In this document: positions 58,362 through 64,000 of the stretch, in pieces
Layout: the number at the start of each line of letters is the position of its first letter
How positions within the stretch are numbered: the first letter of the stretch is position 1
NCBI GenBank assembly: GCA_004431415.1
Contig: QPMI01000682.1
Location: 62,001 to 126,000 of the forward strand
Reading direction: 5' to 3'
DNA from: Cyanophora paradoxa
Taxonomy: Eukaryota; Glaucocystophyceae; Cyanophorales; Cyanophoraceae
Length of the DNA stretch: 64,000 nt
Notes under the pieces: generated by a model
The model's input: only the letters and a program-made list of their open reading frames with translations
Told to the model about the DNA's origin: nothing
Database searches by the model: none
Position numbers and translations under genes: made by a program

Positions 58362-59594
58362 ATGTCTACACAGATTGCTGTTCCTGTTTTCTGTTATGCA
58401 GCCCCAAAATTGCATCAACTCAACCACACAGTGACAGATGCAACCCCTGGGTTTATTTGCACAGAATCCACAGGAGCTGATTCATTTTCTCAAAATTCTG
58501 TGATCAGATGCAAAGAGGTACGATGTGATCGCAATAATGGAAAGGTGAGAACCACTGGTTTAATTGTGTCAAATAAGAACCAAGTCCAATCGGGATCGAT
58601 TGTATCAGATTCAGCAATTTATGATGATGTGGGAGGGTTCACCACACCCAAAATTACTACTTTTGACAACACCATTAATAACTCTGCTCTTGTAGTAAGA
58701 AGTGGAGGAGCCTACATTGGAGATGGGGCAAGTGTTGATGGGACTCTTACAGCAACTCAACTTGCTGTGACAGGGACAACCACTTTTACAGGAATGGTTA
58801 CAGCAAATGGTGGAGTCTCAGTAGCAACCAACTCTCAACCCACCATTACTGCAACAACAAGATTAGTTACTCCTGAAATTGATACAGGGGCAAATGTTAA
58901 TCTTGTGTTGAAGCGAAATAGCAATACCATCGCAACACTTGAAGCCAATTCATTAACAATTATGTCGCGACGCGCGCGACACTACGTTTCTTTCTTTCTC
59001 GTCGTCTATCTCTGAGGTTGGGTTCCTTCGCAGATCCTTTCCTGCTTTCGTGACTCCTCGTAGGGATATGCCTCGTGCATCCTGGAATATAGGCTATTAT
59101 GTACTGAGGTGTACGTGGGCAGGCTATTGGAAAACGAGAACCCTTGCTCCCCGCAGTACATAGGTCTGTTTTTCAGGACCTTTTATGAGGATGGGCCCAT
59201 GGGCAGCTGTCTTGCTATTCTCTACTTGTTAGTGAGGCAGACTGGTAAACTTCGGTTTTGGGTAGACTCGACTTGTCTACTTTCGGAAGGGTCCGGTAGA
59301 TTGATGTGGTAGTGCCGTCAATATACCGTCATTTTTGCAAAAAAATATCAATTCTCAGTTTTTACCAACTCAACAACACAATACCCAATTCAGCTTTTCT
59401 TCAAATTGAATAATGCCGATCCTGGGTGCATTTCTCTTTCTGCTTCCAGCACAGGCACATTAATAGTCAGACCTCTTCAAATGTCCTGCATTCTCAATCT
59501 TGCAGCCAACGAATACGTAACTATTTGGACAACAAACCAGGGGACATATTCCTCTGGAACTACCTTTTGTGGAGAGTTGATAAGTATTACATAA
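58362..59594 (+). pseudogene. Short fibre with C1q-like head, type 2, interrupted by foreign DNA (D)
   Basis: 58362 to about 58961 matches the first ~200 residues of 38938-39957 in C. From about 59345 the C-terminal part resumes ('LNLAANEYVTIW', 'FCGELISIT'). Between them are 383 bp of unrelated, more GC-rich DNA, and about 175 bp of the ancestral gene are missing. The two pieces are not in one frame. Confidence 0.85.
58962..59344. mobile_element. 383-bp host-like insert in a D fibre gene
   Basis: Begins with a hairpin (tgtcgcg, 5-nt spacer, cgcgaca) and ends near 'tttttgcaaaaaa'. It has no useful ORF. It replaced viral sequence rather than adding to it, and no target duplication is clear. 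It could be a solo LTR/SINE-like piece or filler captured at a repaired break. Confidence 0.55.
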
Positions 59595-59615
59595 TTTTCT
59601 TTTGATAGAGTAAGA

Positions 59616-59879
59616 ATGTCAAATATTTACCAAGTAGTTCTAACTGATACCGAAAAGTTGGGAATGGAATATTGCGCTGCATCTGTTCAGGATTGGATTG
59701 ATAATGCTGCCCACAACAGGGCAAGAATTGCAATTGATGAGATTGTTCAGAAAGAGATCCATTCATGTATATCAACAGGCTTTCAGATACCAACCTCAAA
59801 GGAAGCAATTGTGTTACAGGCATTCCAAAGGGGAACTGTTAAAAAGGCGATTGAATATAACAATGTCACAGAAGAGTAG
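59616..59879 (+). CDS. Small helical protein, 87 aa (D)
   Basis: Orthologue of 39980-40243: 'MSNIYQVVLTDTEKLGMEY', 'WIDNAAHNRARIAIDEIVQ'. Differences are concentrated near residues 54-58. Followed by the conserved 28-bp leader. Confidence 0.65.
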   Translation: MSNIYQVVLTDTEKLGMEYCAASVQDWIDNAAHNRARIAIDEIVQKEIHSCISTGFQIPTSKEAIVLQAFQRGTVKKAIEYNNVTEE

Positions 59880-59917
59880 TGAACATTATTTTTCTTTCCT
59901 TCTTAGTAAAAGAAGCA

Positions 59918-60763
59918 ATGGGTGAATATAATCGAGTTCAACTGCCTATATATTCCCTTGGATCCCCTGCAATGCACTTTCGCCAGCATGAAGTTAATGA
60001 TGAGGTTCGTGGTTTAGAATCCACAGAGAGACCCAACTCCAATGGCAACTCCTTTGATAAAAATTCGATTATTCGAGTTAAAGAGCTGAGAGCTGATAAC
60101 AATTCTGGTGTGGTTAAAACAACTCGACTTCTTGTCACAAATGCAAACTTCTTCCAACCTACTAATGGAGGTCCTGATGCTTACAGTGTTGATCTGAAAG
60201 CCCTTGGTTTCGATAAGAATTCTGCTGCTGTTACTGTGAGATCAGGAGGAGCATTTATTGGGGGTGGCTGCAGAGTTTCAGGTCAGCTTTCATCCTCAAT
60301 TTCATATAATGATGTCCCAGATACTCTAGAGCAAAATGTTGAAGACCCCCAACGAATTCGATTATATATACCAGTTGCACAACAGCCACTAATTCAGTTT
60401 TACCAAGGTTATACTGTCACACTTGAAAACTCTGAATTGATTGAAGGAACCAAAAGAGTAATGAGAGGGCTGGTCATTCCTTCTGCAATGCTTTCTTTAT
60501 GTAGAGCCAACAATAACCAGCCAGGTCACAGATACAATTTCAGTGTTCAAGGATATGATCATTTTGGCACAGGGTTCTGTGTTTATAATAACAATTTCAC
60601 CTATGATCTGTTTGTTACAGATATTGGAAAATATACAATTACAGTTATGGGTATCAGAACAGATATAGCTGCCGTCTCAGCTCTTAGAGGTGTTACTCCT
60701 GATACTCTTTCTCAAACAGGGTTTTACCAAGAGCCAGATGTAATTGATGACCCAACCCCATAA
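59918..60763 (+). CDS. Fibre-family protein, 'MGEYNRVQLP' type, 281 aa (D, intact)
   Basis: Full-length version of the gene with a nonsense codon in C: base module 'RVKELRADNNSGVVKTTRL', 'RSGGAFIGGGCRVSG', and a complete distal half ('GYDHFGTGFCVYNN') ending 'YQEPDVIDDPTP'. Start chosen at 59918, after the conserved leader; the in-frame ATG at 59879 lies within the leader region. Confidence 0.75.
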   Translation: MGEYNRVQLPIYSLGSPAMHFRQHEVNDEVRGLESTERPNSNGNSFDKNSIIRVKELRADNNSGVVKTTRLLVTNANFFQPTNGGPDAYSVDLKALGFDKNSAAVTVRSGGAFIGGGCRVSGQLSSSISYNDVPDTLEQNVEDPQRIRLYIPVAQQPLIQFYQGYTVTLENSELIEGTKRVMRGLVIPSAMLSLCRANNNQPGHRYNFSVQGYDHFGTGFCVYNNNFTYDLFVTDIGKYTITVMGIRTDIAAVSALRGVTPDTLSQTGFYQEPDVIDDPTP

Positions 60764-60786
60764 AAGATATATCCCTTTAATGTAAA

Positions 60787-61620
60787 ATGGCTGAGCAACC
60801 CCCACTTGAACGAATAATTACACCTCAGCTTTCATTAGCTGCACCAGCAAACCATGTTCTGCAACATGCTACCTTTGATGATGTGGAAGGTCTCCAATCC
60901 ACAGAGGTCCAACCTACAATGAACACCTTTGGTTCCACCCACAAGCTGAGATTACAGGAACTCAGATGTGATAAAAATAATGGAATAGTTAAGACAACTA
61001 AGCTACTTGTCACAAATGCAAACTTTTCTGCTCATTTTGGAGACCCAGATAGCTATGGAGATCCTCTGTCTACTTATTCTTTTGAATCTAGGTCGGGAGC
61101 TATTAACTGCAAATCGGGGGGAGCTTATATTGGTGATGGTCTTAGGGTTGGTGGGGCTGTTGGAGCGCCTTTATTTGTGAATGATCAACCCAATCCCATT
61201 GATCCCAACACAAGAATTCGAACCTATGTCCCCAGCATGAATGCCCCATACATTATAAAGATATTCCCCATTGTTGTAAATGAACAAACAGCAGTAGTAG
61301 ACTCCCTTGTTGAGATTGGTGACCACTACAAGGTTGTTGTAGATATTCCACCAGATGTATATGCTGTATGCCAAGTTGAAGGTGGAACTCCCAACTTTGC
61401 AGTAGTGATCACCCCATATGATAACTTTGGAATTGCTTATCATGGAGTCAATTTTGGTTTGGAAGACTATCAGTTTCTGGTCAGAGCCACCAAGTTTGGT
61501 ATCTACAAGTGTGTGATGTTTGCAGAGAGAACCGATTTTATTGCAAAGCAGAATACCTATGCTGAATACTATGGCACAAATCGATATTTCCCCATTTTTG
61601 GGCAGGATACTGCTCCATAA
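60787..61620 (+). CDS. Fibre-family protein, 'LSLAAPANHVLQH' type, 277 aa (D)
   Basis: Intact, close to 41160-41990 of C, with a slightly different N-terminus ('MAEQPPLERIITPQL'). The base module and the ending 'FPIFGQDTAP' are conserved. Follows the previous gene by 23 bp. Confidence 0.72.
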   Translation: MAEQPPLERIITPQLSLAAPANHVLQHATFDDVEGLQSTEVQPTMNTFGSTHKLRLQELRCDKNNGIVKTTKLLVTNANFSAHFGDPDSYGDPLSTYSFESRSGAINCKSGGAYIGDGLRVGGAVGAPLFVNDQPNPIDPNTRIRTYVPSMNAPYIIKIFPIVVNEQTAVVDSLVEIGDHYKVVVDIPPDVYAVCQVEGGTPNFAVVITPYDNFGIAYHGVNFGLEDYQFLVRATKFGIYKCVMFAERTDFIAKQNTYAEYYGTNRYFPIFGQDTAP

Positions 61621-61630
61621 GAATATTGGT

Positions 61631-61641
61631 TATATATAGAG
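61631..61641 (+). promoter_or_regulatory. TATATATAGAG box before DUF723-like gene (D)
   Basis: Third copy of the motif, one base before the ATG at 61643. Confidence 0.55.
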
Positions 61642-61642
61642 T

Positions 61643-61915
61643 ATGGATAGTAAAACAAAAAAGTTTATTGATGCTGCTATGACAGTCCATGGTAAAGATA
61701 AATTCGATTACAGTGAGACACATTACATCAAAGCTCAAGAGAAAGTATCTGTTAGATGTTTGCAGTGTAATAAGGTGATCCTTACCTATCCATTTAATCA
61801 TGTGAAGGGATCAGGATGCAGGGAATGCAACAAAAAGCACTCTCAGGCTTATAGGAAAAGGGCAACTTCATCAATCACAGTGGAATATAGAGATGTTTGC
61901 ATTAGGTTCGATTAG
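61643..61915 (+). CDS. DUF723-like small zinc-ribbon protein, 90 aa (D)
   Basis: 'KFIDAAMTVHGKDKFDY', 'VRCLQCNKVI' and 'GSGCRECNKK'; all zinc-ribbon Cys present. Intact. Confidence 0.7.
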   Translation: MDSKTKKFIDAAMTVHGKDKFDYSETHYIKAQEKVSVRCLQCNKVILTYPFNHVKGSGCRECNKKHSQAYRKRATSSITVEYRDVCIRFD

Positions 61916-61944
61916 GTTTAATTAATTTTTCTAAGGTATTCTTA

Positions 61945-62169
61945 ATGGAGACTAAATACAGAGGCTTTCATGTTATGCTTGATTACAAAGCTAAATCAGC
62001 TATTGCAACAGGACATGAGCATGTTAGCTTCCTAGGTAATTGGATTATGGGAACCCTTGAACAAGCTATATTGAGACAAGGTATTAGGATTGTTCATAAA
62101 CACTGTGAGATATTTGATGGCAAAGTATCACCTCCTGGTTTTGCATTGGTTCTGCTATTAGATGAAAGC
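61945..62169 (+). pseudogene. AdoMet decarboxylase-like gene, cut at the host junction (D)
   Basis: Starts 'METKYRGFHVMLDYK', keeps 'HKHCEIFDGK' and ends at 'LLLDES'. The viral sequence stops right after the Ser codon that would form the pyruvoyl group (62167-62169), so the processing His and catalytic Cys are gone. The following codons are host-like GC-rich DNA. Confidence 0.85.
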
Positions 62170-64000
62170 GGGACTTTCCGGTACCCGGAAAGTTCACGAC
62201 CGCAAGGTCGTCGCGCCGCATAGGCGTCCCTGCTGCTCGTCAGAGCCTCTCCCGATGTCCACTGCATCTCTGGTGCGTGCCGGACCGCGGCGGTGCCCGC
62301 TGCGACGGTCGGCCGACACTTTCCCCAGATTCCCGGCATCGGCTCGCTGGGCGTCACACGCATCGGGCACCTGAATCATGGTGCGAACCATGCCCATGCG
62401 CGCCGGACGGCGTCGCCGCGCCGAATGACGCTGAAAAGTGTCTCAGGCTCCTTGCACGCCGAAAGGCGCATCTGGACCGCCCTCGGGCATCTGAGTCGTG
62501 ACGAAAGCCATCACTACGTCTACGGTGCGCGCCGGAGAGCACCGCCGCGCCGACTTCGCACGCTGATACGTGCCCCAGGCCCGCCATTCTCGTTGCGAAG
62601 CTTTCGTTTGTGCACCGCAAAGCGCTATTCATTGTCGCCAGTCCCCTGCTTTGCCCCGCGGAGGCGCCGCCGCCGCGTGCCGCTCCGCCGGCGCGCCTTG
62701 CCCAGACTTCGCCAATCTCACCCGCCGCGGCAACAGCTTTGTCTGCTCCAATGACTACGCCTTCCTCTGCCTCGTCGGTCTGTTCCGCGCGCCCAGCCGG
62801 CACGTCGCTTGCTCACCTTGTCCGTTAGATGTCGGCATTCCCCAATTCCGGGGCGGACGGCGTCATACCTGCGCCTGGCACGCCTTCACATTCGGCTCTA
62901 TCGCCTTCTTGTGCGCCCCGCCCGCCTGGCGCGTCCACTGCCTAACCGACGCACACTGCCCCGCCGCGCCCTCACTTTGTCTGTCCGCTAGGGCTCCCCC
63001 GGACGCGCCGTCTCACAGCTGCCGCTTGCTGGTCCGCATCCCTCGCGCTCTGTCGGCTCTCAGCTGATCCCCTCGCAGCGCGAGCTCGATCGCTTCGGCC
63101 GCCGATGCGGCAGTTGACGCCGCGCCCCGCCGCCGCACTCTGCCTGTGAGCTCGAGGGCCCGCCGCCCGCGAGTCCCCGCTCGCAGCTGATCTCCCCCAG
63201 CCGCCGGTGCCGCCAGCGCCGCGCCCCGCCCCGCATCCCGCCCGCCGGGCCCTGGTCCGCCGCCCGCGAGTTATCTCCCAGCCCTCAGCTGATCCTCTAG
63301 ATCTTGCAGCGCAGCTCAACCACACCGAACGCCGGCGCCGCACCGCCACCGTCACCGCGCCCCGACGCCGCATCCTGCCCTCGGGCTCGAAGTTCGCCCC
63401 CCGCGAGTCCTCTCAGCTCTCAGCTGCTCACAATCCGCACAGCGCGAGCTCTTTCTACCTTGGCGCGAACGTGTTCACCTCGCCGCCGCCGCCGCCTCCT
63501 GCCGCTGCTCCCTCCCCCGCCCCTCACGTTCCTCCTCTTGCCGCCTCCCCGCGCACCCGCCCCGCCGGCCCTTCGGGCCCCGGGCCCTGCGGCGGGCCCA
63601 AGGCACCCTCTCTCGCGCTGGTTCGCGGGCTACCCCGCACTTTCGGAGGCGCCGCTGCCGTCTCCCCGCTCGCCCGTCGCCTTGCCCCGCCGGCCCGCCG
63701 GCCCCTCGGGCGCGTGCGGCCGTCGCCGTCGCCTCGCTTTGCCACCCCCGCCCCGTTCTCGCGGCGGCCGCCGCCCCGCTCACCCGTCGCCTTGCTCCGC
63801 CACCCCGCAGGCCCGCCGCCCCTCGGGTGCGTGCGGCCGTCGCCGTCGCCTCGCTTTGCCACCCCCGCCCTGTTCTCGCGGCGGCCGCCGCCCGCTCACC
63901 CGTCGCCTTGCTCCGCCACCCCGCAGGCCCGCCGCCCCCGGGCGCGTGCGGCCGTCGCCGTCGCCTCGCTTTGCCACCCCCGCCCCGCCCGCGCGGAGGC
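62170..64000. other. GC-rich host-like flank
   Basis: Abrupt change from about 35-40% to about 70% GC by eye. It starts with a small perfect inverted repeat (62173-62181 and 62185-62193, 3-nt spacer). The many overlapping ORFs on both strands look GC-driven and share no recognisable domain, so I call no gene. Confidence 0.6.
63671..64000. repeat. ~110-116-bp GC-rich tandem repeat, about three copies
   Basis: Units starting near 63671, 63781 and 63897 each contain 'tcgccttgctccgccacccc' or a close variant, followed by 'cgtgcggccgtcgccgtcgc'. The array runs off the window edge. A host minisatellite or subtelomeric-type repeat is possible. Confidence 0.8.

Larger units (their letters stand above)
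48691..62169. mobile_element. Element D: Polinton-like virus, oldest layer, both ends lost
   Basis: Truncated MCP, minor capsid 1 and 2, lipase, fibres, DUF723-like and AdoMetDC-like genes. The left end is cut by the terminus of B inside MCP. The right end breaks into GC-rich DNA inside the AdoMetDC-like gene. Minor capsid 2 and the lipase are adjacent and convergent here, unlike in C, so D is rearranged. No replication or integrase gene of D is in the window. Confidence 0.85.

Noticed and set aside
58962-59344. Spliceosomal intron in the D fibre gene
   Set aside because: Viral coding sequence is missing at the site and no GT-AG pair restores the frame; it is a replacement, not an intron.
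62170-64000. Many ORFs of 60-165 aa in the right flank
   Set aside because: They overlap on both strands in all frames, as expected for 70% GC DNA with few stops, and show no domain or repeat conservation as protein.
1-64000. tRNA or rRNA genes
   Set aside because: I saw no cloverleaf-like or rRNA-like segment by eye; a tRNAscan/Infernal run would be needed to exclude them.

Overview
The window looks like a GC-rich eukaryotic nuclear genome carrying about 60 kb of AT-rich endogenous virus DNA of the Polinton/Polinton-like virus (PLV) class. The edges (about 1-2506 and 62170-64000) are GC-rich, repetitive host-like DNA, and the left edge holds a decayed non-LTR retrotransposon end. Between them the DNA is AT-rich, dense in intronless ORFs and uses all three standard stop codons. 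Hallmark genes are a Polinton-type family B DNA polymerase, an rve/DDE integrase, an FtsK/HerA-like packaging ATPase, a major capsid protein, two minor capsid proteins and two different primase-helicases. I cannot name the host; an alga, fungus or other protist would fit.

The viral DNA is a stack of four related elements (A-D, my names) inserted into one another. A = about 2507-11327, left end lost. B = 11328-17226 plus 44021-48690, split. C = 17227-44020, complete. D = 48691-62169, both ends lost. C is 26,794 bp with 1,238-bp terminal inverted repeats (TIRs) and a 6-bp target duplication (17221-17226 and 44021-44026), and it lies between the ATPase and MCP genes of B. The right terminus of A abuts a truncated polymerase gene of B. 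The right terminus of B abuts a truncated MCP gene of D. A and D then break inside genes at the GC-rich host DNA. Each visible terminus of A and C is a palindrome with 28-bp arms starting ACACAT.

The gene order of C is: TIR; small ORF; minor capsid 2 (-); minor capsid 1, MCP, ATPase and four small genes (+); TVpol-like polymerase/S3H helicase; a small gene; PolB; integrase; patatin-like lipase with a discoidin-like tail (-); a long trimeric-fibre gene; two C1q-headed fibres; a small gene; two more fibre-family genes; a DUF723-like gene; an AdoMet decarboxylase-like gene whose 3' end lies inside the TIR; TIR. A and D repeat the fibre-to-AdoMetDC block, and B repeats the capsid/ATPase/replication block. 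In B the replication gene between the same flanks is an unrelated AEP primase/D5 helicase.

The most unusual signal is in the subterminal DNA. Elements A, B and C each carry origin-like modules of the same design: two opposed clusters of short repeats around an AT-rich core. The repeat word differs in each: CCCCACC in A, TGTGACGCC in B, GTGCCT in C. B and C also differ in replication cassette, and C has an extra copy of its module inside the swapped cassette. This suggests replication protein and origin are exchanged together. Many virion genes are broken by single-base indels, mostly in C/G runs, so decay or assembly error must be separated before calling any element dead.
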